From Cyclobacteriaceae bacterium (lineage in GTDB: Bacteria > Bacteroidota > Bacteroidia > Cytophagales > Cyclobacteriaceae): a DNA stretch of 64,000 bases. Both the position numbers and the translations under genes were made by a program. The DNA lies in contig JALHOT010000001.1 in assembly GCA_022842845.1 (NCBI GenBank), positions 183,842 through 247,841 on the forward strand. The letters are read 5' to 3'. Each line of letters opens with the position of its first letter. The stretch's first letter is position 1. The notes under the pieces are model-generated. The model worked only from the letters and a program-made list of their open reading frames with translations. It had not been told where the DNA came from and searched no databases. Below, piece by piece: positions 36,211 to 44,981 of the stretch.

Positions 36211-36906
36211 TTAGGCAAAGATTTTCAAGAAAAAGCCGATCAGACGCCACCTTTTAGTGATGTAAGCCACTGATTGTTGGCGGCCTATTGCATAGGCCAT
36301 TTGCCTGGCCGCCTTTTCGGGACTGGCTACCCAAAATTTGCCTGCCGCTTTGGCCATGGGGGTGTCAACAAAGCCCGTGCGCAAGTCCGTAAAGCTTGCC
36401 TTCAGTTTTAATCTTTTAGCCTTTTGTCTTAATCCTTTCAAGTAGTTGATCTGATAGGATTTAGAGGCATTATAAGCGGGTGCATGCCGGCTGCCCATCA
36501 TACCCGCCATAGAAGTAATGCAGGCAAAGCTACCGTTCCCTTGTTGTTGAAAATAGTTGAATGACCAATCGGCTATCTGTGTAAAGGCGCTGACATTCGT
36601 GTCAATCATCTTTTTCTCGATGGAGAAGTCGAGATACTTATTAAACTCTCCTACCCCTGAGCTGTAGATCAGTACATCAAGACCGCCCAATTGTCTAACG
36701 AGTAGATCAAGTTCGCGATCGTTTTGCAAAAGGTTAACATCGAAAGCACTTACCAGCATCTGCTTAGGAAACTGTTCTTGCAATTCTTGTAAAAGCTCCT
36801 GCCTTCTGCCGGTAATTACCACCCGGCCGCCTTGCGCTGCATACAGCTGCGCTAGTGACTTGCCAATACCTGAGCTGGCTCCGATAATGATTACTTTTTT
36901 AGTCAT
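36211..36906 (-). CDS. Short-chain dehydrogenase/reductase
   Basis: A 231-residue classical SDR. The cofactor motif is GASSGIGKSLA (8-18), then TGRR (32-35), which favours NADP(H), the NNAG-equivalent YSSGVGEF, the catalytic Ser in CITSMAGMMG, and Tyr-x-x-x-Lys in PAYNASKSY. No substrate can be inferred. Its ATG overlaps the stop codon of the sensor kinase by 4 bases (ATGA), so the two are translated together, an unusual pairing. Cytoplasmic. Confidence 0.9.
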   Translation of the reverse strand: MTKKVIIIGASSGIGKSLAQLYAAQGGRVVITGRRQELLQELQEQFPKQMLVSAFDVNLLQNDRELDLLVRQLGGLDVLIYSSGVGEFNKYLDFSIEKKMIDTNVSAFTQIADWSFNYFQQQGNGSFACITSMAGMMGSRHAPAYNASKSYQINYLKGLRQKAKRLKLKASFTDLRTGFVDTPMAKAAGKFWVASPEKAARQMAYAIGRQQSVAYITKRWRLIGFFLKIFA

Positions 36907-38123
36907 GCCTGATCCTCTGTCAATAAATTTTTTGGCGCGGCATTGAGAATAATCCTGAAGGTAGTACCCTGATTCTCTTCTGACGACTTTACAAAAATTT
37001 TCCCCTTATGATAGATCTCTATAATGCGTTTAGCCAGCGTGAGCCCCAAACCCCAACCGCGTTTTTTGGTAGTGAAACCAGGATTAAAAACCATGGCAAT
37101 TTTGGATCTTGGAATACCCTTACCTGTATCCGATATATCGATCAATACTTTTCCTTCGCTTCCTCGCAAGATTTTGATCGCAATGTTGCCAGAACTTCCC
37201 ATGGCATCAACGGCATTCTTACAAAGGTTCTCCAAAACCCACTCGAAAAGTGGCGCATGCACAAGTACATGAATAGTATCCGATAAGGTATAAACATCAA
37301 TGCGCACTTTAGCAGACAGGCGAGGACGCAGGTAATGCACAACATTGTTTACCAGACTTACAACATTCTCTTGTTTTAATACGGGTACTGACCCAATGCT
37401 GGAGAAGCGCTCAGTTACAATGGTGAGCTTACGAATGTCTTTCTCCAATTCTTCTGCAATATTTCTGTTCTTTAAATCAGGATCATCACGCATTACCTCC
37501 ACCCAGGCCATTAAGGAAGAAAGTGGCGTACCCAGTTGGTGCGCAGTTTCTTTCGCCAAACCAACCCATAATCTATTTTGCTCTGCTTCTTTAGAGTAAT
37601 TAAAAGCGAGGTAAGAGATGAATGCAAAAATGGCAATGACAGAAAGCTGTATGTATGGATAAGCAATTAATTGTGTGAGCAAAAAAGAGTTTTTGTAATA
37701 CACGAACTGAACGGCAAACTCTTCTCCATTATCCTTTAATGAAATGCGTATCGGATCATAGGCATCCTTCATCACTTTAATTTCATTCTTAAGAAACCGA
37801 TCCTTCTGTAGCTGTGGCCAGTTATCTTTCAACTTAAGGTTTCTGAAATCGATGACATGCTCCTCTTTATCGGTGATAATGATGGGAATGGAATTATTCT
37901 GGAAAAGAATTTCTTGCGTTATGAAGTTAATGTTTTCGCTGGAAGCATCATTTTGATTAACTGTAAACTCCAGGGTTTTGGCATACAACTGGATTTGTTG
38001 TTTCTCTTGCTCCTTTAGTTGATTCACCAATACATTGGTGTAATAGATAGAACCTATACTGATAAAGATCGATGCTGCCAGTACAAACCACTTCCACCGG
38101 GCATTGCTGTTGTACAAATTCAT
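36903..38123 (-). CDS. Sensor histidine kinase (HAMP-less, orphan)
   Basis: A 406-residue kinase with one N-terminal membrane helix (about 11-30), a periplasmic sensing region (about 35-150), a second helix (about 152-174) and a cytoplasmic transmitter: LAKETAHQLGTPLSSLMAW with the phospho-acceptor His195, an N box in LENLCKNAVDAMG, G1 DISDTGKGIP, and G2 GWGLGLTLAKRI. The frame is open back to 38219, but that extension contains the terminator hairpin of the preceding gene, so ATG at 38123 (MNLYNSNARWKW) or 38144 is the start. No response regulator is adjacent; the only coupled gene is the SDR. Confidence 0.88.
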   Translation of the reverse strand: MNLYNSNARWKWFVLAASIFISIGSIYYTNVLVNQLKEQEKQQIQLYAKTLEFTVNQNDASSENINFITQEILFQNNSIPIIITDKEEHVIDFRNLKLKDNWPQLQKDRFLKNEIKVMKDAYDPIRISLKDNGEEFAVQFVYYKNSFLLTQLIAYPYIQLSVIAIFAFISYLAFNYSKEAEQNRLWVGLAKETAHQLGTPLSSLMAWVEVMRDDPDLKNRNIAEELEKDIRKLTIVTERFSSIGSVPVLKQENVVSLVNNVVHYLRPRLSAKVRIDVYTLSDTIHVLVHAPLFEWVLENLCKNAVDAMGSSGNIAIKILRGSEGKVLIDISDTGKGIPRSKIAMVFNPGFTTKKRGWGLGLTLAKRIIEIYHKGKIFVKSSEENQGTTFRIILNAAPKNLLTEDQA

Positions 38124-38159
38124 GGTGGGTAGCAGTCTGGGCATCGCGTTGAAAATAAG

Positions 38160-38193
38160 AAGACCCCGATGCTTTTCAAAGCATCGGGGTCTT
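38160..38193 (-). terminator. Strong terminator between ABC permease and kinase genes
   Basis: A 16-bp perfect stem, AAGACCCCGATGCTTT (38160-38175) with AAAGCATCGGGGTCTT (38178-38193), with a TC loop, followed on the minus strand by CTTATTTTC. It ends the ABC transporter operon and shows that the kinase reading frame upstream of it is not translated. Confidence 0.9.
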
Positions 38194-38243
38194 AACTTCA
38201 AGAAACCAAAGCAAAACAATAGGCTTCTGAACTTTATAATCTT

Positions 38244-39572
38244 TTAATTCTTAATCATGAACCACTTGGCCAACACCTTATAATTCACTTTTGTGCCAGA
38301 CATTAAGATACCTACACGATAGATTCTACCGGCTACCCAAGTGGTAAAGATGAACCCTGCAACTAAAAGGACCATCGATAAGATCAGCTCCCAGGTGGGT
38401 ACTCCAAAGGCAATTCGGCCAACCATGGCTACCGGAGAGGTGAGTGGAATGATCGACAACCAAAAACTCATTGGCCCGTGTGGGTCACGAAGGATTACCA
38501 GAAATAAACCCATATACCCTACCAGCAAAGGCAAGGTGATGGGGAATTGAAACTGCTGAGACTCCTGAATACTGTCAACCGCAGATCCTACGGCTGCAAA
38601 CAAAGCTCCATACAACAAGTATCCTCCCAAAAAGAAGAAAATAAAGACAAAGGCAATTTTAGCAAAAGGTATCTGACTCAGGTTGCCCATCAATTCACCC
38701 ACTTTATCGTTCTGCATAGCTTGCACTTCTTCTTTTTGCTCTGCGTCCATCTGATTCATCATCTGCTCTTGCATTTGCTGTTGTGGCATTTTCAAACCAA
38801 AATACCCTAACACGCTGCTCGAAACAAAAGTGATGATGAGTATCCAGATGGTGAATTGCAATAAACCCACTGAGGCAATACCGATAATCTTGCCCATCAT
38901 TAGTTGAAAGGGCTTGACAGAAGACACGATCACTTCTACAATCTTAGAAGTCTTCTCATCAATAACACCCTGCATGATTTGGATTCCATAAATCAATACA
39001 AACATGTAAATCAAAATACCGAGTATAAAACCCAAAGCATAGAGAATGCCGGAATTACTACTTTTCTCCTCACCAGTTTCAGTAATATTAACTTGTTTGA
39101 GATCTACTTTTGTTTTAAGCCCTGCAAGCGTTGCCTTGTCTATATTATATTGCTCAAGCTTAAGGTCACGGATTCTGTCTTGCAATACACCCTCGAGGTC
39201 ACCAATTTTCTCAATACTTGGATTCTCTTTTGTGTAGATTACAAAGCCTTCAGGTTTTGATATCTCGAAATTGGGAATGTAGAGTAGAGCAAAGTCCTTG
39301 GTTTTATTATACTTTTCCTTAGCAGCATCAAGGCCTTCTGTTTCGATAACAAAATCGAATTTTTTAGTGTCCTCAAATACAAATTTTCCACTCTGGTCGA
39401 GCACATGCACCACCGCTGCTTTGGCAGATTCGCTTTCTTTCACCATAAACCAAACCATGCCACCAATGATGGCCGGGAAAATAAGTGGAACCAAAATTGT
39501 AGCCACTAAAAAAGATTTCTTCTGTACGCGGTTTAAAAATTCCCGCTGTATGATGAGCCAAATTTTATTCAT
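38244..39572 (-). CDS. ABC-2 type exporter permease (NatB-like)
   Basis: A 442-residue permease with an N-terminal membrane helix (about 22-44), a large extracytoplasmic domain (about 50-165), and five further helices in the C-terminal half. The phrase QGVIDEKTSKIVEVIVSSVKPFQLMMGKI is the family signature of NatB/YhaP-like ABC-2 permeases. A Gln/Met-rich loop (QQQMQEQMMNQMDAEQKEE) lies between helices. The ATPase gene is 25 bases upstream on the same strand, giving a complete two-component exporter. NatAB relatives export sodium or antibiotics; the substrate here is unknown. Confidence 0.9.
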   Translation of the reverse strand: MNKIWLIIQREFLNRVQKKSFLVATILVPLIFPAIIGGMVWFMVKESESAKAAVVHVLDQSGKFVFEDTKKFDFVIETEGLDAAKEKYNKTKDFALLYIPNFEISKPEGFVIYTKENPSIEKIGDLEGVLQDRIRDLKLEQYNIDKATLAGLKTKVDLKQVNITETGEEKSSNSGILYALGFILGILIYMFVLIYGIQIMQGVIDEKTSKIVEVIVSSVKPFQLMMGKIIGIASVGLLQFTIWILIITFVSSSVLGYFGLKMPQQQMQEQMMNQMDAEQKEEVQAMQNDKVGELMGNLSQIPFAKIAFVFIFFFLGGYLLYGALFAAVGSAVDSIQESQQFQFPITLPLLVGYMGLFLVILRDPHGPMSFWLSIIPLTSPVAMVGRIAFGVPTWELILSMVLLVAGFIFTTWVAGRIYRVGILMSGTKVNYKVLAKWFMIKN

Positions 39573-39597
39573 AACGTATGTCTTATGCGATTAAAGA

Positions 39598-40509
39598 TTA
39601 TTCGTCTGTTTTACCCTTTACCAGGCTGATAAAGATTTCACTCATGGTCGGCACTTTCTCAACGAAGGAATGTACCTCTGTTAGTTTAATCAATTCAGCA
39701 ATTAATTGATTGGGGCTTTGTATTGATTCACCCTTCAACACGGTTTGATAAAAATTATCTTCCAGGGATTTTTGTGATACAATAGAGGCTGCCCCGTTCA
39801 CAGAGAAGGCTCCCTTATGCTCTACCACAAAAGTGTTGGACTTATACGTATCCTTAATCTGCTTCTTGGTTCCTTCTACTATCTTTTTGGATTTATTGAT
39901 CAGTGCCACATGGTCGCAAAGATCTTCTACTGTTTCCATGCGGTGTGTGGAGAAAATAATGGTGGAACCATTATCGCGCAGTTCCAAAATGTTTTCGGTA
40001 ATCAATTGTGCATTGACCGGATCGAATCCTGAGAAAGGTTCATCCAAAATAATCAGCTTAGGCTCATGCATTACCGTGCTGATAAACTGCACTTTTTGCG
40101 CCATGCCTTTACTCAAATCTTCAACTTTCTTATCCCACCAATCTTTGATCTCGAACTTGGTAATCCATTTTTTACTGCGCTCCAGGGCCTCTTTTTTGCT
40201 AAGGCCTTTCAATTGCGCCAGGTACAGCAATTGTTCACCAACTTTTAACTTTTTGTACAAACCTCGCTCTTCGGGCAGGTAACCAATAGTACCGATATGC
40301 TTCGACTCCAGCTTTTCTCCAAAAATGCTGATGTCGCCCTGATCAGCATTAATGATCTGGTTAACAATGCGAATGAAGGTTGTTTTACCGGCTCCGTTAG
40401 GGCCTAACAAGCCGTAAATACTTTTTGAGGGGATGGTAAGGCTTACATCATCCAAGGCTGTGTGATTGGTATAGCGCTTGGTGACACCTTTTGCTACGAG
40501 TGCTTCCAC
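39598..40509 (-). CDS. ABC exporter ATP-binding protein (NatA-like)
   Basis: A 303-residue ATPase: Walker A GPNGAGKTT (about 37-45), Q-loop region GYLPEERGLY, ABC signature LSKGMAQKV, Walker B LIILDEPFSGFDP, and the H-loop STHRM. A C-terminal domain of about 80 residues (DUF4162-like) follows, as in NatA-type exporters. The start codon is GTG at 40509; the TACATTGG box about 50 bases upstream is a near match to a -7 element. Operon with the permease. Confidence 0.93.
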   Translation of the reverse strand: MEALVAKGVTKRYTNHTALDDVSLTIPSKSIYGLLGPNGAGKTTFIRIVNQIINADQGDISIFGEKLESKHIGTIGYLPEERGLYKKLKVGEQLLYLAQLKGLSKKEALERSKKWITKFEIKDWWDKKVEDLSKGMAQKVQFISTVMHEPKLIILDEPFSGFDPVNAQLITENILELRDNGSTIIFSTHRMETVEDLCDHVALINKSKKIVEGTKKQIKDTYKSNTFVVEHKGAFSVNGAASIVSQKSLEDNFYQTVLKGESIQSPNQLIAELIKLTEVHSFVEKVPTMSEIFISLVKGKTDE

Positions 40510-40601
40510 AGATTTCAGGTTTTTTTGTACGATTAGTACATTAAACCAATGTAGAATTACAAAGTTTTGGAATCAATAATCGTTAGCCAGAAAATGAGCT
40601 T

Positions 40602-41504
40602 TTAACGAAAGCTAATGCTGCCCATGGACACGTCAAGATCAAAGGTAAGCGCATTGTCAGCATCTTTGGTGTAAGAGGCAGAGGTATAGGTGTGCTCGCC
40701 TATCTTCTTGAATGAAGAAGGAAGTTTAACACTGCATAACCAGCTATCATGGATTTTCACTAGCACAGGGGTGTCTGTTTTAGGCAAAACAATGATCAAA
40801 TTACCGGCCCCCACACTCCCCTTAATGGTGTTGCCAACCATTGGATTCTCACTGAAATCGAGCAGCAAATTACCAAAGCCTACATCGGCCAGTAAATATT
40901 TAGTTTTAGCCAGATTAAGATTGCGCACATCGATAGAGCCCAAGTCAACCTTCACCTGAAAAGTGTCCATCTCTACCTGGTTCTCCATACCGGAGAGGTA
41001 GTTTACATGAACATTGGCACTGCCTGAATTAATCTTCAGTTTCTTAATAGCCAACCCTGATAAATCTACATTGGCATTACCAAAACCGTAATTCATTTCT
41101 AAAGCATAGGGCTTGCCATTGCTTAAATACATTTTCCAAAATTTATGGGTATTGGAATTAACACTGGCACTGGCTTCTGAAGAGCTGAACACGCGAGAAG
41201 ATATCGTCTGACCAAAACCCTCCTGGCTGAGTTCTTCCAACGACAGCATGACATTGCACACTTTGCCGTTGATTGTTTTTACAAAGTTGTGTGAGAAGGC
41301 CTGCTCGCTTTGATTACTGAAAACGTTGAGAATATCTGAATTCTGGCTGGGCTTGATATAACAATTGCCGCTATTAGCCTTGATATGCAGTTTTATTGAC
41401 TCGCATGCATCCGTATTTTCAACGGCAAACTGCTTTCTTACCTGCCCCACGGCCATCCCTGCCAGCAATACCCCCAAAAGGGTTAACATATAGTTTTTCT
41501 GCAT
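40602..41504 (-). CDS. Exported toast-rack/DUF4097-like beta protein
   Basis: A 300-residue protein with signal peptide MQKNYMLTLLGVLLAGMAVGQ. The second half is a beta-helix-like repeat of short strands ([35 protein letters not shown], then KVDLGSIDVRNLNLAKTKYLLADVGFGNLLLD and GSVGAGNLIIVLPK), typical of the DUF4097/toast-rack family found in the LiaF C-terminus and in many Bacteroidota exported proteins. Molecular role unknown. It is a single gene between the dnaJ gene and the ABC operon. Confidence 0.8.
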   Translation of the reverse strand: MQKNYMLTLLGVLLAGMAVGQVRKQFAVENTDACESIKLHIKANSGNCYIKPSQNSDILNVFSNQSEQAFSHNFVKTINGKVCNVMLSLEELSQEGFGQTISSRVFSSSEASASVNSNTHKFWKMYLSNGKPYALEMNYGFGNANVDLSGLAIKKLKINSGSANVHVNYLSGMENQVEMDTFQVKVDLGSIDVRNLNLAKTKYLLADVGFGNLLLDFSENPMVGNTIKGSVGAGNLIIVLPKTDTPVLVKIHDSWLCSVKLPSSFKKIGEHTYTSASYTKDADNALTFDLDVSMGSISFR

Positions 41505-41594
41505 AACGGATAGTTACGCTTTTGGTCCGCTAAGGTTGCGTTGTGTAAGTTTTTAGTGAAAATTGCTTAAAAACCGAGGGTTTGAAAACGGTGC

Positions 41595-42719
41595 TTAGTT
41601 AAAGTATTCTTTCATTCGTTCAAAAAAGCCCTTTTCGTTGGCATCAGGGTGCGGCTGAAAGTTCGCAGAATCGCGCAGCGATTCAAGCTTTGCTTTTTCA
41701 TCAGCTGAAAGCTTTTTGGGTGTCCACACGTTTACGTAAATGAGCTGGTCACCTGTTTCGTAGCCATTCACATCGCGTAAGCCCTTTCCTTTAAGACGTA
41801 ATATCTTCCCACTTTGTGTACCTGGTTCGATCTTAATTCGGACCTTACCTCCCACAGAAGGCACTTCCACATTGGTTCCCAGGGCGGCATCAACAAAGCT
41901 TATGTGCAAGTCGTAGATCAGATTATTACCATCTCGCTTCAGGTTCTTATCTTCTGTTTCTTCGATCAGGATAAGCAAGTCTCCCGGCACCCCACCACCA
42001 GGGGCATCGTTGCCTTTGCCCGACATGGATAGTTGCATGCCATCTGCTACACCGGCTGGTATCTTCACAGAAATAATCTCCTCTTTGGTGGTTAAGCCTG
42101 AGCTATCGACACCAGCAGGGCGCTTGTCGATGGTTTGGCCAGCACCACCACAGGTATTACAAGCAGCGGTAGACACCATTTGACCTAGCATGGTGTTTAC
42201 AACCTTGCGCATTTGTCCGGTGCCCTGACAGGTAGGACAGTTTTTAAACGTAACGCCTTCGGCTCTCACCAAGCGGTTAACCTTAATCTTCTTCTCAACG
42301 CCATTGGCAATTTCTTCCAGGTTCAGTTTAAGCTTAATGCGCAGGTTCGAGCCCTTGCGTTGACGCTGACGACCACCCCCGCCACCCCCGAAGAAACTAT
42401 CGAAGGGGCTTCCGCCACCACCTCCAAAAATATCTCCGAATTGGCTAAATATGTCGTCCATATTCATATGCCCGCCACCATAGCCACCATTACCTCCTGC
42501 TCGGGCATGACCAAAGCGATCGTACTGCGCACGCTTCTCCTGGTTGCTTAGTATCTCATAGGCTTCTGCTGCTTCTTTGAATTTATCTTCAGCTTCTTTA
42601 TTGCCTGGGTTCTTATCAGGGTGAAACTGGATAGCCACCTTACGATAAGCTTTCTTTATTTCATCTGCAGTGGCAGTTTTACTAACACCTAGTATTTCGT
42701 AATAATCTCTTTTACTCAT
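41595..42719 (-). CDS. dnaJ: Chaperone protein DnaJ lacking two of four zinc motifs
   Basis: A 374-residue class A-type J protein: J domain with HPD (33-35), Gly/Phe-rich region (about 70-122) with many Gly runs, a central region and a C-terminal substrate-binding domain ([20 protein letters not shown], then [30 protein letters not shown]). Only two CxxCxGxG zinc motifs are present, Cys161/Cys164 and Cys187/Cys190; by alignment these are motifs 2 and 3, while motifs 1 and 4 are missing, so zinc site I is lost and site II kept. It works with DnaK and GrpE. The grpE gene lies upstream with a small inserted gene between. Confidence 0.97.
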   Translation of the reverse strand: MSKRDYYEILGVSKTATADEIKKAYRKVAIQFHPDKNPGNKEAEDKFKEAAEAYEILSNQEKRAQYDRFGHARAGGNGGYGGGHMNMDDIFSQFGDIFGGGGGSPFDSFFGGGGGGRQRQRKGSNLRIKLKLNLEEIANGVEKKIKVNRLVRAEGVTFKNCPTCQGTGQMRKVVNTMLGQMVSTAACNTCGGAGQTIDKRPAGVDSSGLTTKEEIISVKIPAGVADGMQLSMSGKGNDAPGGGVPGDLLILIEETEDKNLKRDGNNLIYDLHISFVDAALGTNVEVPSVGGKVRIKIEPGTQSGKILRLKGKGLRDVNGYETGDQLIYVNVWTPKKLSADEKAKLESLRDSANFQPHPDANEKGFFERMKEYFN

Positions 42720-42724
42720 TCTTT

Positions 42725-42780
42725 TTCGAGGTTAGAAGTTCGAGGTTCGAGACTCGAAACTATGGCTTCGAGGTTCGAAT
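42725..42780. repeat. TTCGAGGTT repeat array, dnaJ side
   Basis: Degenerate repeats of TTCGAGGTT, TTAGAAG, TTCGAGGTTCGAGA and TTCGAGGTTCGAA fill the 60 bases between the dnaJ start codon and the four-helix-bundle gene. The same words in reverse complement occur at 43186-43250 on the other side, so the small gene sits between inverted arrays. Confidence 0.8.
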
Positions 42781-42793
42781 TACGATTCTTTAC

Positions 42794-43162
42794 TTATTTA
42801 ACTTTTGTTTCCCAATTTTGATGCAGTTTCGATAACATTCTACCAATATGATCAAGTTTATCTTCCAACACATTAAACTCTTCGGAAGATATGTATGAAC
42901 AATCTCTCGCAAATGATAGCCAATTTTGTGTTTCCCCTGCTGAACCTATTGCATCAATTAAATGAACTTTAAATTTATTTTCATAATGTCTTTTAGACCA
43001 ACCCTCAGCAACGTTTGCACTAATAGAACGTGAGGAGCGTACCATCTGAGAAGTAAGTGAGTAGAGTTCTTCCTTTGGAAATTTTCTAGAGATTTTAAAT
43101 AATTCCATGGCCACATCATACGATAGCCTATAAACATCTAAATCCTTAAACGATTTTATCAT
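42794..43162 (-). CDS. Four-helix-bundle protein (23S rRNA intervening-sequence / S23 family)
   Basis: A 122-residue all-helical protein that matches the S23/IVP family: FKDLDVYRLSYDVAMELFKISRKFPKEELYSLTSQMVRSSRSISANVAEGW followed by the GSAGETQNWLSFARDC segment. Family members are encoded inside 23S rRNA intervening sequences in Leptospira and Coxiella, and the Avd accessory factor of diversity-generating retroelements has the same fold; free-standing copies are common in Bacteroidota. It lies between grpE and dnaJ, framed by inverted repeat arrays, which looks like an insertion into the operon. No nuclease or other enzymatic motif is visible; a nucleic-acid-binding role is inferred from the family. 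Confidence 0.92.
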   Translation of the reverse strand: MIKSFKDLDVYRLSYDVAMELFKISRKFPKEELYSLTSQMVRSSRSISANVAEGWSKRHYENKFKVHLIDAIGSAGETQNWLSFARDCSYISSEEFNVLEDKLDHIGRMLSKLHQNWETKVK

Positions 43163-43185
43163 AAGTAAAATCTATCGTTGAATTT

Positions 43186-43250
43186 CAACCTCGAGTCTCT
43201 AGCTTCCAGCCTCTAACCTCAATATCTAGCTTCGAGCTTCGAACCTCTAG
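43186..43250. repeat. TCGAACCTC repeat array, grpE side
   Basis: This 65-base array (CAACCTCGAGTCTCTAGC, AGCCTCTAACCTC, AGCTTCGAGCTTCGAACCTC) is the reverse-complement counterpart of the array at 42725-42780. Its outer end includes the TAG stop codon of grpE (43247-43249), so the insertion point lies exactly at the 3' end of grpE. Confidence 0.8.
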
Positions 43251-43780
43251 CTGCCTACTACCACTTTTGCAAAACGAATCACCTTTTCATTCAATGTGTA
43301 ACCTTTTTCAACCACATCAACAACTTTACCTTTTAGCGCTTCGCTAGGCGCTGGGATTTGTGTAATGGCCTCTTGTGTGTCAGCATTAAAATCATCACCT
43401 GTTTTCAAATCGAGCACTTTAGCACCGGATTGCTCCAATATCTTCTTGTACTTATTGAAAATCAGTAGAAACCCTTCTGCTTCTTTGCTGTTCAGATCCC
43501 TGAAAGCTTTTTCGGCTCTTTCAAAATCGTCCATCACAGGCAATAGATTCTTGAGCAAGCCTTCATTGGCCGTTTGGATCATGTCGATCTTTTCCTTTGC
43601 CGTACGTCTTCTGAAATTTTCAAACTCAGAATACAGTCGAAGGTATTTATCTTTGGCTTCTGCCACTTCGTCTTTCAATTTCTGTAACTCATCAACTTCC
43701 GCAGTTTCTGAAACAGTGCCCTCTGCCGTTGTTGCCTCTGTTTTCCCAACTTCTTTTTCGATATCGTTCGTATTCTCCAT
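43247..43780 (-). CDS. grpE: Nucleotide exchange factor GrpE
   Basis: A 177-residue GrpE. An acidic N-terminus is followed by a long coiled coil (about 28-75: ELQKLKDEVAEAKDKYLRLYSEFENFRRRTAKEK) and the C-terminal beta domain with QITPAPSEALKGKVVDVVEKGYTLNEKVIRFAKVVV-type sequence (about 140-176). It releases ADP from DnaK. It is the first gene of the operon with dnaJ; the upstream 60 bases hold four TGTCA-type half-sites. Confidence 0.97.
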   Translation of the reverse strand: MENTNDIEKEVGKTEATTAEGTVSETAEVDELQKLKDEVAEAKDKYLRLYSEFENFRRRTAKEKIDMIQTANEGLLKNLLPVMDDFERAEKAFRDLNSKEAEGFLLIFNKYKKILEQSGAKVLDLKTGDDFNADTQEAITQIPAPSEALKGKVVDVVEKGYTLNEKVIRFAKVVVGS

Positions 43781-43805
43781 GTCTATAGGTCAATGAAAGC
43801 GCAAA

Positions 43806-43860
43806 TGTCAACAATTCTGCCAAATACCTATAAATGACACATTGACATACTATTTGTCAA
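43806..43860. promoter_or_regulatory. Cluster of TGTCA/TGACA half-sites upstream of grpE
   Basis: TGTCA or TGACA occurs at 43806, 43835, 43843 and 43855; the last two form the palindrome TTGACATACTATTTGTCAA (43842-43860). The GACATTTG near 43804-43811 on the minus strand is a one-mismatch -7 element. The arrangement would suit a heat-shock repressor or activator at the grpE promoter, but no such site is established here. Confidence 0.4.
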
Positions 43861-43929
43861 AATCTTCCATTGGATAGGCTTGCCGCAGACACGCTGCAAA
43901 TCCAGGTTATTTTGTCGGAATGAAGAAGA

Positions 43930-44919
43930 TCAATGGAGGTTTCTCCAGATGAGATCCTTGAGCTCGGTAATACCCTGCTGGGTAGCTGCTGAGATAAATA
44001 CGGACTGGATATCAGTGGGGACTTCCCGCTTCATTTCAACAAGCAATTCCTCATCGAGCATATCAGACTTTGAAATAGCGAGCAGGCGTTTTTTATCTAA
44101 TAACTCAGGATTGTATTTCCTCAGCTCGTTAAGCAGTATCTCATACTCTTTTTTGATGTCCTTCGCATCGGCAGGGATTAAAAAAAGTAACAAGGAGTTG
44201 CGCTCTATATGTCTTAAGAAACGAATGCCTAAGCCCTTTCCTTCAGCCGCTCCTTCAATAATCCCCGGAATATCGGCCATCACAAAAGATTTATCATCGC
44301 GGTAGGCCACCACTCCCAGATTAGGGGTAAGGGTGGTAAAGGCGTAATCGGCAATTTTAGGTTTGGCTGCCGACACTACCGATAGCAGGGTAGATTTGCC
44401 TGCATTAGGAAAGCCTACCAAACCAACATCGGCCAATAGTTTTAGCTCGAGTACGATCCACTCTTCAATACCTGGCTCTCCAGGTTGCGCGTAATCAGGG
44501 GCCCGGTTAGTAGAAGTTGCAAAAAAGGCATTGCCTTTTCCTCCTCTTCCGCCTCTTGTTAAAATAATTTCCTGGCCGTCTTCGGTAATCTCACAAACAA
44601 GCTCGCCTGTTTCGGCTTTCTTAGCCACGGTACCCAGGGGCACCTCTAAAACTTCATCTTTTCCAGAAGCACCTGTGCAATCTTGCATGCCGCCACGCTC
44701 CCCAGCTTCGGCAATGATATGCTTGCGGTATTTGAGGTGTAACAAAGTCCATACATTGGATGACCCCCTCAGAATAATATGCCCCCCTCGTCCGCCATCG
44801 CCTCCATCAGGTCCGCCATGTTGCAAGTGCTTCTCGCGATTGAAATGCAAATAGCCAGATCCACCTGCACCAGAGCGTGAGCAGAATTTTACGTAATCGA
44901 TGAAGTTCGGTGCGGACAT
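43930..44919 (-). CDS. obg: Obg-family GTPase
   Basis: A 329-residue Obg/CgtA protein: Gly-rich Obg fold (about 1-160, [12 protein letters not shown] at 35-46), then the G domain with G1 GFPNAGKST (169-177), G3 DIPGIIEGA and G4 SKSD. The C-terminal OCT domain is absent, as in many shorter Obg proteins. It works in ribosome assembly and stress control. The adk gene lies upstream, 62 bases away, with an inverted AT-rich array between. Confidence 0.97.
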   Translation of the reverse strand: MSAPNFIDYVKFCSRSGAGGSGYLHFNREKHLQHGGPDGGDGGRGGHIILRGSSNVWTLLHLKYRKHIIAEAGERGGMQDCTGASGKDEVLEVPLGTVAKKAETGELVCEITEDGQEIILTRGGRGGKGNAFFATSTNRAPDYAQPGEPGIEEWIVLELKLLADVGLVGFPNAGKSTLLSVVSAAKPKIADYAFTTLTPNLGVVAYRDDKSFVMADIPGIIEGAAEGKGLGIRFLRHIERNSLLLFLIPADAKDIKKEYEILLNELRKYNPELLDKKRLLAISKSDMLDEELLVEMKREVPTDIQSVFISAATQQGITELKDLIWRNLH

Positions 44920-44924
44920 TTTTT

Positions 44925-44975
44925 ATTCAAAATTTAAAATTCAACACTCCAAATTTTGAATTTGAAATATTGAAA
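44925..44975. repeat. Inverted TTCAAAATTT array between adk and obg
   Basis: ATTCAAAATTT (44925-44935) and AAATTTTGAAT (44951-44961) are perfect 11-bp inverted arms, embedded in further TTCAA/TTGAA words. It occupies most of the gap and lies directly before the obg start codon, like the arrays before atpC and dnaJ. Confidence 0.65.
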
Positions 44976-44981
44976 GGGTTA

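Noticed and set aside
38124-38219. N-terminal extension of the sensor kinase
   Set aside because: It contains the 16-bp terminator stem of the preceding ABC operon, so it cannot be part of the normal reading frame's message.
43365-43796. 143-residue plus-strand frame opposite grpE
   Set aside because: Ser-rich antisense shadow of grpE; no motif and no promoter.
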